A DNA stretch of 64,000 bases. Source: Bacteroidales bacterium. GTDB taxonomy: Bacteria > Bacteroidota > Bacteroidia > Bacteroidales > WCHB1-69. Under the pieces are notes generated by a model, which saw only the letters and a list, made by a program, of their open reading frames with translations, was not told where the DNA came from and did no database searches. Positions 1-8,443 of the stretch are shown piece after piece (position 1 is the first letter of the stretch; each line of letters begins with the position of its first letter). The translations under genes were made by a program, and so were the position numbers. The stretch is taken from NCBI GenBank assembly GCA_024685175.1, contig JAIKWD010000033.1:1-64000 (forward strand), written 5' to 3'.

Positions 1-899
1 CGGGGAAGCAGCTTGCTTTCCGTGGCAAGCACGACTTCATTCTCATCAACATAGCTTATGGCAAATGCCTTATATATCATAGCATAATAGGTCACTTCGG
101 CATTTTCCGCAATCGTTCCGGTCAAGTGGTTAGTTCTAAGATCTTCACGCACATCATCAATTGTCATAGCACTGCTCACATGATTCACCGTATACGAAGC
201 GTGCGTCGTCCATCCGCGGAACACCTCATACTGGGAAAGTGTACCTGCACCCGGATCGTAAACAATACGATTGAACATCGTATAATTGGGATCATCCACA
301 TCGTCGGGCTTCACATAATAGGAGGCAATCTCCGTATCGCCATTCTTATAAATCACCTTCACACGTTTGGTGCCATCTGTACCAGAGACGATATACACCG
401 AGAAGGATTGTGCCGGGAAGGTGATGGTGTGGTTGTTGGAGGCGACGGTGGCCACAAAGTCCTTGCCGTTCGCACTCTCGTGGTACACATCCATCGGCAC
501 GCCATCCGTGAAGTTGGGGTCCGTAATGGAGACCATCACCGGCTGGCCGGCCTGCGGCTGCCATTCGCTGGAGCCATTCGTAATGGTGATGTCATACGCG
601 CCCATCACCTGTTTGCCGTTGGGCAGGGTGCGGCTCACCGAGGTGGCGCTCACGCGCGCGTTGTCGGGCAGCTGGCCCGCCACGGTGAAGTTCACCGCTG
701 CACCACCCTTGGCGATGGAGCAGGTTTTCTGCATCACAGGTTGTGTGGTGTTCTGCGCATAACCCATCACATTAATCCCCATAAGCATGGAGAAAAGGAT
801 ACAGAACGAGAGGAGGGTTTTCGCCATCCGCTTCTGCAATTTCACGACAGCCGCCGTACAGGCAACCGTCTTGAGGTTGTTTTGTAGAGTGTTTTCCAT
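1..899 (-). CDS. Giant secreted repeat protein, N-terminal part (paralogue, runs off the window)
   Basis: This open frame reads leftward from the ATG at 899 to the window edge, so only the first 299 codons are visible. The N-terminus has a long basic stretch followed by a hydrophobic signal segment ending near GYAQ (about residues 25-50). After that it aligns end to end with the first ~330 residues of the 2203-aa neighbour. Shared blocks include YDITI, EWQP.AG.PVMVS, DVYH, FSVYIVS, YYVKPDD, DPGAGTL and YYAM.YK. By analogy it is a cell-surface or secreted protein carrying Listeria-Bacteroides type repeats further on. It has its own promoter and leader (910-1190), nearly identical to that of the neighbour. 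The function is unknown; adhesion or glycan contact is only an inference. Confidence 0.85.
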   Translation of the reverse strand, partial: MENTLQNNLKTVACTAAVVKLQKRMAKTLLSFCILFSMLMGINVMGYAQNTTQPVMQKTCSIAKGGAAVNFTVAGQLPDNARVSATSVSRTLPNGKQVMGAYDITITNGSSEWQPQAGQPVMVSITDPNFTDGVPMDVYHESANGKDFVATVASNNHTITFPAQSFSVYIVSGTDGTKRVKVIYKNGDTEIASYYVKPDDVDDPNYTMFNRIVYDPGAGTLSQYEVFRGWTTHASYTVNHVSSAMTIDDVREDLRTNHLTGTIAENAEVTYYAMIYKAFAISYVDENEVVLATESKLLP

Positions 900-923
900 T
901 TTGTTGATTTTTAATTATATATA

Positions 924-1097
924 TTACTTATTATTTTTACTCAGAAAAAAATCTAAATCCACCGCACAATTCCTCAATTTACACGTAATCCTACCGGCAA
1001 TTTCGGAGAAAAAAGCGGAGCCACCGCGCAAATTCGCACGTTCGCACAATGGGTCCTGGGCTTCAAAATCATTTGTAACAATTGCAATTTCAGCCAT
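924..1097 (-). CDS. Possible 57-codon leader ORF upstream of the partial giant gene
   Basis: The open frame starts at ATG 1097 (MAEIAIVTND...) and ends at TAA 924-926, 24 bases before the ATG of the giant gene. An AAGG purine run lies four bases before its ATG, and a TATATTTG -7 element lies about 50 bases further upstream, so it would be first in the transcript. The same frame, with the same length and no indels, exists in the second leader (7972-8145). They differ at 8 of 174 positions, five changing an amino acid. The segment is GC-richer than its very AT-rich flanks. Caution: the opposite strand is also open in both copies, so open-frame conservation is weak proof of coding. It may instead be a structured leader RNA. 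Confidence 0.35.
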   Translation of the reverse strand: MAEIAIVTNDFEAQDPLCERANLRGGSAFFSEIAGRITCKLRNCAVDLDFFLSKNNK

Positions 1098-1145
1098 TTA
1101 CCTTATCTTCCTATTTGCATACAAATAGTTATACTAATAAACGAA

Positions 1146-1153
1146 CAAATATA
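1146..1153 (-). promoter_or_regulatory. Predicted -7 element, giant gene copy 1
   Basis: On the minus strand this reads TATATTTG, matching the Bacteroidetes -7 consensus TAnnTTTG. Transcription would start near 1139, giving a leader of about 240 nt before the giant ATG at 899. A clear -33 TTG at the usual 19-base spacing is not present; the nearest TTG is 23 bases upstream. Confidence 0.5.
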
Positions 1154-1271
1154 ATAAATTTATTAACATTCGTAACCAACAATTGTTAATTTTTTTTTGA
1201 AAAAAAACAACCTATACCCCTCTCCCCGCTCCAAAGTGAAATAGCAATCTTTGCACTTTGAATTTTGAATT

Positions 1272-1304
1272 AAAAAAAAAGGGCTCCCTTTGCAGGAAGC
1301 CCTT
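1272..1304 (-). terminator. Intrinsic terminator of the 2203-aa gene
   Basis: Arms GGGCTCC (1281-1287) and GGAAGCCC (1295-1302) form a hairpin. On the minus strand it is followed by a run of nine T (1272-1280). It lies 25-55 bases after the stop of the giant gene and before the promoter of its paralogue. Confidence 0.85.
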
Positions 1305-1327
1305 GTATGGTTAAGGAAGTGGAGCTG

Positions 1328-4300
1328 TTATCTCTCCTTGATACATCTCACGCTGTAGCCGAGGCCTTCGCGGACAGTGGCGTCCACCACTGACTCGCAG
1401 AAGAAGGAGATCACGGAGGCGGAAGGATTGATATTGCTACCCTCTTTCTTCGTGGACCAGTAGTAGGCCTCTGCCATCAGGTTGATGTAGCGGTCGATGG
1501 AACCGTCATAGTAGCCGCCGGGCAGGGAGGTGAATCCCGTGGTGTTGCTACCGCCGGCGCCGTTTAACCAGTAGTCGGGCGATCTCAAGGCGTCGGTGCC
1601 ATAGGCGCTCAAGGCAGCGTACTGCTCGGCCGTAGGCACGTACCAACCCTCGGGACAGATACCCTGGATGTGGCCGTTAGCATTGGGCGTCTCGCCGTTA
1701 ACCACGGCTTCCCAATCGTACAGATGGCCGAATATCTTCACGTTCTCTTCCGCATTCGGATAGTCGGCAGACACATAGCTGTGGACATTCGGTATGTCGC
1801 TACCGTCGCTGTACTTGGTGGACAAAAGGTTGCGCGAGGTCCAGCAGTCGCAGCCGATACGGACACTATGGTAGATGGTATCCTCAAAGTCCTTGGCGTC
1901 GGGACACGGCGGGAAGGTGATCGAGACGTTCTGCGGGCAGCTCAACATAATATTGCCGCATTCGTCCTTGAGACTCCAAGTGATGACATAGGAGCCAGGG
2001 ATGAGCGGGGAGCCGTCGTAGTCGTTGTCAATGATAGCGTTCGGGATTGCCGGGGTCACCTTGGCGGAATCGTCGGCACTGGGGAAGTCAAGCACGGTAT
2101 CGCAAGCGCTGAACGGAAGCACTATGTCAAGAGCATTCGGGCATTCGAAACCGGTGGTAACCGGATCAACCGTAAGGGTTCCATTGACATACACAATCTC
2201 GTAGCTGTCGTTCACCTCGACATTATCGGGTTGATGCATGATTACCGCATCAGAAGGCACATTGGCGGAAGAGCCGACGCAAGTCTGGCTACCTGCCACG
2301 TTGACGGTCATCTCATCGGTACTGGCCAGTCCATCGCCCGTAACCGTATAGGAGTCCTTGGTCAAAGGCGTGCCGTTGTACACTTGCTGTGCGTCATCGG
2401 CGGTGATGGTGATGGAACGATAGGTTATCGTCAACTTGATGTTATAGACGACCTCGTAGTTGTCGATGCCGAAGAATGTCTCGAACGGGGTATCGATAAA
2501 CGCTTCGCCGCTGAACATACTGCCGCCGAAGACACCCACTTGATAGGTGTAGTTGCCTGCCACATAGCCTCTGGTCTTCAGGACACCTGCGGTAACCGCA
2601 TCGCCCGCGACAAGACCTTGAACCACAACTTCCGGATTGTCGAAGTTTACAGTCAGCGTATCGCCGTCGTACTTCTTAGTACTGGTGAGGTCCTTAATAA
2701 TCAATTTAGCCTTGGTGACTTCAAGTTCATAATCGCAAGTGTCGGACTTATATTCGCCCAGGACCGCCGTAGCTTTCACGTACACCTTGCCGACATTGGT
2801 GATGCCGGGATAGGTAGCGCTCCACTCGGCGAAGGAGCTCCAGTCGGTACCGTTTTCACTGCGGCTATAGAGAATGGTGGCACTTGGATTGTCAGCCGTT
2901 GCCTTCGGGTTCAGGATCGTTCCGTCAAACTGCTTGGTAAGCTCGGCAGTTGTCGACGGGCAATTCAGGACCATCTTCGGCAAGATATGAACAATAATCG
3001 TATCCTTCAGGGTGTCGCAAAGACCTTCCACGCGGACGGGGATTCTGTAATCGCCGACTGCGGGAGTGCCGCTGTTGCTGAAACTCATCGTAGTGGCATA
3101 GTAATGGAAGCCTTCGGGCACATCGGCAGGGTCGATGACAATCGTGCCATTCTGAGCGTTGATCTCGACTGTTGTAATGTCTTCACCATAATATTTGGTC
3201 TGCTCTTTCGGATTCAGCGCCATCGAAGTACTCGGGGCGACCTTCAGCTTGCGGACGCTGTTGCTCTTCACGGTGTCGCAAGCCTCGTCGAGGAGGATCA
3301 TATATTTGAACCATACCTCTTCGGTGAAGTTGCTGTTTGCGTACACATAGTCCTGTGTGGAGGCGACTTGTGTCCAGGTAGCGCCATTGTCCGTAGAGGT
3401 GAACCACAGATAAGTGAGTGTGGCACCTGAGGATGCGCTTGCACCGGTGACAGACATGGCGTGCGAGACGTTAGTACCCTCGCAATAGGTCGTATCCTTA
3501 CCGGTCGGAGAGCCGACACTGACGGTGCCGACGTTCACGATGTAAACCGTGTTGGTGTAGACCGTTCCGCAGTCGGTGATCCATGCACGACGCATATAGA
3601 GATGATGGATGTTCGTCATCGTATAGTCCTTTTCCGTGCCATCAGCGACTTCGCTCCACGGGCCAGTCTCGGCTTCAGCGGACTCCCATTGATAGCGGCC
3701 ATTCACGCCGCCACTGGCAGCAGTGGTACCAGTCACCATCGCGATAGTGTCTTGGTTGCAGATCTTCTTTTCATATTGGATGCTACCCGGTATCAGTTGG
3801 TCATAAACCGTATATCTCAACGTATCGTATGCCTTGCAGCCGACGCTGTCGGTCAAGATGACGGAAGCTTCGCCGTTCGTTTGAAGTGCAGTCAACGTGT
3901 TCGTAGCGCCCGTAGTGCCGTTATCCCAAGCATAGGTCACAGTTCCCATACCGGTACCGGCAGCGGTCAGCACGAGTGCGCTGTCGAAACAAACAACCTC
4001 TTCGCCAGTAATATCAACGGTAGGTTTATTTACCGTAACCTTGACGTTTGCGGTGTTAGAACAAGCGGCCGAGGTAACTGTCACCATATACTCAGCATTC
4101 TCGGTCACGTTGGTGAGTTCGAGAGAGGCGGAGGTCGTCGATCCGTCGCTCCACGCATAATTATAGGTGCCAGCGGGGATCACTGTCGGCGTAAGGGTGA
4201 CGTCGGAGCCGTAGCAAACGGTCGTGTCCTTCAAGGTCACTTCCAATGCACTCTCGTCCACCGTGATATCAATGGTGTCGGAACCGCATTCGTCACTCAA

Positions 4301-7300
4301 CGTAAAGACATACTTGCCCGAAGCGGTCACGGTAGTCACGGGAGCATCGTTCAACGTCCACGTGCCAGGCAAACCGGCGGGAGTAGTGGTCGTTGTGGGC
4401 AGTTCATAGCCCGTGCAGACGGTGGCAGGAACCTCGATGGTGAAATCTCTCTGCCAAACAGCATAGAGGTAGTCGTAAGGTTTGGCCTCGTCAGCAGCGA
4501 CAGAGTCGGCGACGTTGCCGGTGGTATGACTGAGATAATCCGTGCCGTCATAGTCGAGGAAGTTCGGTTCACATACAGCAGTGTCGGTCCTGGCTGCATC
4601 CAGGACAACGTTCTTAAGGTTGGCCTTGAACCAGCCCTTGAAGATATAGCCCTCGCGTTCAGGGGCGTCTACTATCTTCACGGCTTCGTTGATGCCCAGA
4701 CGATGGCCGTTGACCACGCTGTCCACTCTCACTGTTTCGTGCGATCCGTCGTTCTTGAACCAAACGATGAAGGTCGGGGTTGCCTTGGGTTTGGCCTCGT
4801 AGTGGGCGACCAATTGGATAGTATACTTGAACGTCGTATCGGTGATATTTTCCTTCTTGGCATTGGCCAACAGGACGGTAAAGTTACCGGCACCGAAGAC
4901 GTTGACGCCGGAGTTCTCGAAGGCATTGCTGCTCGCGTTCCACTTTTGCACCTCCCAATAGGAGAAGATGGAATCGGTGGGATTATTGTGTGTGGTGGCC
5001 GGCAGGGCTATGGCATCTGTGTTGTCCACATAGTAGTTCGTGTCAACGCGCTCGTCTGCGCTATTGCCCACTTGGTAAACCAGCTTGATGCCGGGGGCAC
5101 CATCAATGTTCTTACGCCACTTGGCGTAAATATCGAATCTCTTTGTAACCCAGAAACGATCACGATTGGGATCTGCGGCGTGTGCAGTATCGGTATTGAA
5201 GGGATTCTCTCCCAACGTGCCCCATCTATCCATAGGATCAGTAAAATGGATTCTCTTTATATAGGTTGTCGTGATTGCGTCGGTCAAACGGGTCTCATCG
5301 TTGAAGGCATTGTTGAGTCCTTCGTCGGTAAACCAACCCACAAACTGCCATCCGTCACGTTTACCCGTAGGAGCACTGACCTTACTGTTATAGCTCACAC
5401 GGAAGCACATAGCTTGAGATGCACTACCCCATTCCAAGGAAGGATCGGTTTCTTGTGTACCTGCATTCGGATGGAGGAACACACGATATTGGATCTGGTG
5501 CCACTTGGCATACACCGTCATACCACCGTCAGGCATAGAGGTGAACTCGCACGGCTGCGTACAAGACTTGTCCCAGAACCAGCCGGCAAACGCAAAGCCT
5601 TCCGGGGCTTTGGAGGAAGTGTTGGCATCAAAGTAGTTGGCACCGCCCTTGTTGTAAGAAGACATATCGCTCAAATATGGAATATTCTCAGCCGTGCCCA
5701 ATTGGTTCAAGTCGGTGGAGGACATAGAATTGTCATCTCCATCTACGTATGATCCATCCATATAGTTGATGCTATAGACCTTAAGGGTATAGTAGAAACG
5801 AATCGTGTAGTTATTGGTATTATTCAAAGCAGCAATGCCATCGGCGTCGTAAGCAGGGACGGATGTTTGCTGCTGATATCCCATAATGTCATAAAAGTCC
5901 TCGGTTTTGGTGGAATTAATACCGCCACTGGCATTGATAGTGACGTGTTGGTGTTGGTCATAATACATTCCATTGTACAACACTCTTCCGTCACCAGCCG
6001 TCTGTTCTTGGGCCTCGGTGTAATAGTACATATGAACGGAGGTGGTAGTACCATATTGCAAAGCGAGGAATGTCGTGCTTTCGGCCGGCATCGTCTCCAA
6101 GGACGGAACCTGGCCGGAGGTGAAAATCGCGCTGTTCACCGGATCCCACACATAGCCCGTGTAATTGACACCGTTCGTACCTTGGATGGGGAAATTCGAG
6201 TGGATATCCTGCTCATAAAGGGCGGTAATGGTCTTGACCGTAGTACCCGGCACACGGATGTAACGAGTACCATTGTAAGTTACCCATCCTCCAAATATCC
6301 CGCCGCGGTATTGCCAACTATTGTTTCTGTATGTCAATTCAACATATTGACCACCAACCGAACCATATTGCGTTCCGGTATTACTTGTCGTCTCCTGGTA
6401 TTGCATCGTGGCAAAGGTGAGGGTATACTCGGTACGGTCGTAATAGACATTCACCACGGTAGAGCCGTCCAGCGAAACCGTCTTGCCTTCGTCAAATCTG
6501 CTAAGATGGAAACCCGGTCTGGTAATGGCTGTCCCATCCACGCTAATCATAGCATCATTGCCGGTTCCCACTTGGACAACATTTTCGATGGGATCGTTGA
6601 CGATGCCGTTGGTTCTAGTAATCAAAGTATCGTAGTCATAGCCATCGGCGGTCAAATTCTGTTTCCAGACAATGATCGCATAGCCAGCGGTTGTCTTGGC
6701 AACCCACTTGGCGTATATAGTCTTATTGGCTGCAATCGTATCGCCGAACGTAAACGGAGTGGTGAATGCATCGTCGTTGTACCAGCCACCGAAAGTATAG
6801 CCGTTGCGGATCATATTTTCAGGTTGAGCCAACACCGGGCACACTGTTGGGGTATTCCATTTCACAAAGATAGGAGCATTATAGGTGCCGCCTTCACCCT
6901 CTTCGAAGATGAGCCAACGTCCATCCTCAAGATGGGCTTTCAGGGTCACATTGCCGGTAAGGGTGACATTAGTATTGTTGGAGATAGGGGCAGTTGCGTT
7001 TATATTGCCCGCGCCGGCAATGACGTCCCAGCCCACAAGATTGTAGTTGGGTTCTTCTGCCGTATAAGACTGGTAAACTTTATAGTTGCTGTAAGAAGTG
7101 GCATCGCGTTCGGCCAACAAATTGTTGACGGCGATGATGGTACCATTCTCGTCGGTATAGGTTACGCTGAAGGTTTTGTACAGCATAGCATAATAGACGA
7201 CTTCGGTGCCATCGGCGATAGTGCCGGCCAGCTTGTTATCCTTCAAATCCTGACGAACGCCGGCGATAGTCATAGCATTGGCGGCATCGTTCACGGTATA

Positions 7301-7939
7301 GTTCTCTATATCGGTCCATCCGAGGAATTTCTCGCCTTCAAGCAGAGTACCCGCACCCGGGTCCCATACGATCAGCTTGAACAGAGAGTCGCTGGTGGCA
7401 TCATCGGGTTTCACATAATACGTAGCCAGCGGTTCTGGGTCGTTGGGGTTTCTAAAGACCACCTTCAAACGTGTGAACTCGGGCGCTTCCGAGACGATGT
7501 AGACCGAGAAGGAGTAGCCCGGGAAAGTGATGGTGCCGTTTTGGGGAGCAACCGTAGCCACAAATTCGGGGCCGTTTGGACCTTGATGGTACACATCGAG
7601 AAGTTTGCCATCCACGAACTTCTTGTTGGTGAGGGACACCATAACGGGTTCGCCGGCGGCTGGCTGCCACTCGCGGTTGCCGTTCTTAATGGTAATATCG
7701 TAAGCGGCAACGGCGGGCTTGCCGTTCGGGGCCTTCACGTTAACCGGCACCGCCTCAACGGTGGCTGTCACAGGGAGGTTACCCTTAATGGTCAAGCCGG
7801 ACTCGTGGTTCGTTCGAGTTACCGTGCGGTCGTTGTGCGCACTCGCCGTGGTAAACGAGAGGACCAACGCACACACAAGCATACAGGCCATCTGGATGGC
7901 CCAACACTTTCGGTTGAGAAAATGTAGTTTTGTTGTCAT
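1328..7939 (-). CDS. Giant secreted protein with Listeria-Bacteroides, Ig/MBG and FISUMP domains (2203 aa)
   Basis: The protein has an N-terminal signal peptide (hydrophobic stretch ending TASA, about residues 15-35). A module shared with the downstream paralogue fills residues ~35-330. Listeria-Bacteroides (InlB B-type, Flg_new) repeats follow, recognisable by GGWY/AGWF/VGWF/KGWF and a closing YAKW or YAVW, at about 383, 780, 866 and 1097. Ig/PKD-like repeats with paired cysteines run from about 1180 to 1660. MBG-type domains (KKYDGDTL near 1750, QQVYNGTPL near 1845) come next, and a FISUMP domain (about 2010-2203, GICPEGWYVPT, ending SVRCIKE) closes the protein. No T9SS sorting domain is visible at the C-terminus, so the export or anchoring route is unclear. 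The architecture fits a surface adhesin-like protein; ligand and role are not known. Long open frames on the opposite strand are composition artefacts. Confidence 0.93.
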   Translation of the reverse strand: MTTKLHFLNRKCWAIQMACMLVCALVLSFTTASAHNDRTVTRTNHESGLTIKGNLPVTATVEAVPVNVKAPNGKPAVAAYDITIKNGNREWQPAAGEPVMVSLTNKKFVDGKLLDVYHQGPNGPEFVATVAPQNGTITFPGYSFSVYIVSEAPEFTRLKVVFRNPNDPEPLATYYVKPDDATSDSLFKLIVWDPGAGTLLEGEKFLGWTDIENYTVNDAANAMTIAGVRQDLKDNKLAGTIADGTEVVYYAMLYKTFSVTYTDENGTIIAVNNLLAERDATSYSNYKVYQSYTAEEPNYNLVGWDVIAGAGNINATAPISNNTNVTLTGNVTLKAHLEDGRWLIFEEGEGGTYNAPIFVKWNTPTVCPVLAQPENMIRNGYTFGGWYNDDAFTTPFTFGDTIAANKTIYAKWVAKTTAGYAIIVWKQNLTADGYDYDTLITRTNGIVNDPIENVVQVGTGNDAMISVDGTAITRPGFHLSRFDEGKTVSLDGSTVVNVYYDRTEYTLTFATMQYQETTSNTGTQYGSVGGQYVELTYRNNSWQYRGGIFGGWVTYNGTRYIRVPGTTVKTITALYEQDIHSNFPIQGTNGVNYTGYVWDPVNSAIFTSGQVPSLETMPAESTTFLALQYGTTTSVHMYYYTEAQEQTAGDGRVLYNGMYYDQHQHVTINASGGINSTKTEDFYDIMGYQQQTSVPAYDADGIAALNNTNNYTIRFYYTLKVYSINYMDGSYVDGDDNSMSSTDLNQLGTAENIPYLSDMSSYNKGGANYFDANTSSKAPEGFAFAGWFWDKSCTQPCEFTSMPDGGMTVYAKWHQIQYRVFLHPNAGTQETDPSLEWGSASQAMCFRVSYNSKVSAPTGKRDGWQFVGWFTDEGLNNAFNDETRLTDAITTTYIKRIHFTDPMDRWGTLGENPFNTDTAHAADPNRDRFWVTKRFDIYAKWRKNIDGAPGIKLVYQVGNSADERVDTNYYVDNTDAIALPATTHNNPTDSIFSYWEVQKWNASSNAFENSGVNVFGAGNFTVLLANAKKENITDTTFKYTIQLVAHYEAKPKATPTFIVWFKNDGSHETVRVDSVVNGHRLGINEAVKIVDAPEREGYIFKGWFKANLKNVVLDAARTDTAVCEPNFLDYDGTDYLSHTTGNVADSVAADEAKPYDYLYAVWQRDFTIEVPATVCTGYELPTTTTTPAGLPGTWTLNDAPVTTVTASGKYVFTLSDECGSDTIDITVDESALEVTLKDTTVCYGSDVTLTPTVIPAGTYNYAWSDGSTTSASLELTNVTENAEYMVTVTSAACSNTANVKVTVNKPTVDITGEEVVCFDSALVLTAAGTGMGTVTYAWDNGTTGATNTLTALQTNGEASVILTDSVGCKAYDTLRYTVYDQLIPGSIQYEKKICNQDTIAMVTGTTAASGGVNGRYQWESAEAETGPWSEVADGTEKDYTMTNIHHLYMRRAWITDCGTVYTNTVYIVNVGTVSVGSPTGKDTTYCEGTNVSHAMSVTGASASSGATLTYLWFTSTDNGATWTQVASTQDYVYANSNFTEEVWFKYMILLDEACDTVKSNSVRKLKVAPSTSMALNPKEQTKYYGEDITTVEINAQNGTIVIDPADVPEGFHYYATTMSFSNSGTPAVGDYRIPVRVEGLCDTLKDTIIVHILPKMVLNCPSTTAELTKQFDGTILNPKATADNPSATILYSRSENGTDWSSFAEWSATYPGITNVGKVYVKATAVLGEYKSDTCDYELEVTKAKLIIKDLTSTKKYDGDTLTVNFDNPEVVVQGLVAGDAVTAGVLKTRGYVAGNYTYQVGVFGGSMFSGEAFIDTPFETFFGIDNYEVVYNIKLTITYRSITITADDAQQVYNGTPLTKDSYTVTGDGLASTDEMTVNVAGSQTCVGSSANVPSDAVIMHQPDNVEVNDSYEIVYVNGTLTVDPVTTGFECPNALDIVLPFSACDTVLDFPSADDSAKVTPAIPNAIIDNDYDGSPLIPGSYVITWSLKDECGNIMLSCPQNVSITFPPCPDAKDFEDTIYHSVRIGCDCWTSRNLLSTKYSDGSDIPNVHSYVSADYPNAEENVKIFGHLYDWEAVVNGETPNANGHIQGICPEGWYVPTAEQYAALSAYGTDALRSPDYWLNGAGGSNTTGFTSLPGGYYDGSIDRYINLMAEAYYWSTKKEGSNINPSASVISFFCESVVDATVREGLGYSVRCIKER

Positions 7940-7971
7940 TTTGTTTGAGATTTTAATTATTATTATATATA

Positions 7972-8145
7972 TTATTTATTGTTTTTACTCAGAAAAAAAT
8001 CTAAATCCACCGCACAATTCCTCAATTTAAACGTAATCCTACCGGCAGTTTCGGAGGAAAAAGCGGAGCCATCGCGCAAATTCGCACGTTCGCACAACGG
8101 GTCCTGGGCTTCAAAATCATTTGTAACAATTTCAATTTCAGCCAT
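7972..8145 (-). CDS. Possible 57-codon leader ORF upstream of the 2203-aa gene
   Basis: ATG at 8145 (MAEIEIVTND...), TAA at 7972-7974, 32 bases before the giant ATG. Compared with the copy at 924-1097 it differs at residues 5, 26, 30, 33 and 39 plus three silent sites, with no indel. I recognise no family. The C-terminal half ends in an acidic/hydrophobic stretch (VDLDFFLSKNNK). It could be a leader peptide coupling translation to the giant gene, or a non-coding structured leader. The reverse strand is also open here (7979-8176), which limits the inference. Confidence 0.35.
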   Translation of the reverse strand: MAEIEIVTNDFEAQDPLCERANLRDGSAFSSETAGRITFKLRNCAVDLDFFLSKNNK

Positions 8146-8193
8146 TTACCTTATCTTCCTATTTGCATACAAATAGTCATACTAATAAACGAG

Positions 8194-8201
8194 CAAATAT
8201 A
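8194..8201 (-). promoter_or_regulatory. Predicted -7 element, 2203-aa gene
   Basis: Minus-strand TATATTTG, the same position relative to the leader frame as in copy 1. The predicted start is near 8187, about 245 nt before the giant ATG. Confidence 0.5.
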
Positions 8202-8339
8202 ATAAATTTATTAACACATTCGGCTAACAATTGTTAGTAATTTTTTTATTTCCGGAGGAGCCTTATCAGTCCCAACCATTTTGGAGTTCCGGCGGGCACA
8301 CTGGAATGGAACCCACGCACTAAGCCATAATGACATAAT

Positions 8340-8364
8340 GGGCGGCGGGCAAAGCCCGCCGCCC
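8340..8364. terminator. GC-rich perfect hairpin downstream of the pyrophosphatase gene
   Basis: An 11-bp perfect stem (GGGCGGCGGGC at 8340-8350, GCCCGCCGCCC at 8354-8364) with a three-base AAA loop lies about 80 bases after the stop of the pyrophosphatase gene. No T-run follows on the minus strand (ATTATGTCATTATGG), so it is not a textbook intrinsic terminator. The rest of 8239-8443 shows no gene I can support. Confidence 0.5.
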
Positions 8365-8443
8365 ATTATTTATCTATCTCAACGCTACACTCACCCCATT
8401 TCGAACAAGCGTAGCGAGGGCGGAATCTTGTATATACTATATA

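Larger units (their letters stand above)
910..1190 (-). repeat. Leader/promoter repeat, copy 1
   Basis: About 280 bp upstream of the partial giant gene match the region upstream of the complete one (7950-8238) at roughly 95% in the central 174 bases. The match covers the predicted promoter, an inverted repeat (CTATTTG, CATA, CAAATAG at 1111-1128) and the 57-codon frame. The only length differences are in the AT-rich stretch just before the giant ATG. The remaining part of this gene-free interval (1190-1270) is AT-rich and I recognise nothing in it. Confidence 0.9.
7950..8238 (-). repeat. Leader/promoter repeat, copy 2
   Basis: Near-identical counterpart of 910-1190. It contains the same -7 element, the same inverted repeat (CTATTTG at 8159-8165, CAAATAG at 8170-8176) and the same 57-codon frame. 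Its distal end has a perfect 14-base palindrome, CTAACAATTGTTAG (8224-8237), which is only half preserved in copy 1. Confidence 0.9.

Noticed and set aside
1670..7927. Very long open frames on the plus strand (up to 763 codons) opposite the 2203-aa gene
   Set aside because: The opposite strand encodes a protein with recognisable domains and signal peptide. The plus frames give His/Val/Arg/Gly-rich sequence without domains, as expected from reading biased codons backwards.
7979..8176. 65-codon plus-strand frame in the giant-gene leader, also open in the other copy
   Set aside because: No promoter or purine run precedes it and it ends within the promoter of the minus-strand unit. All but one of its differences between copies change residues. 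The minus frame fits the transcription direction better, though neither is proven.
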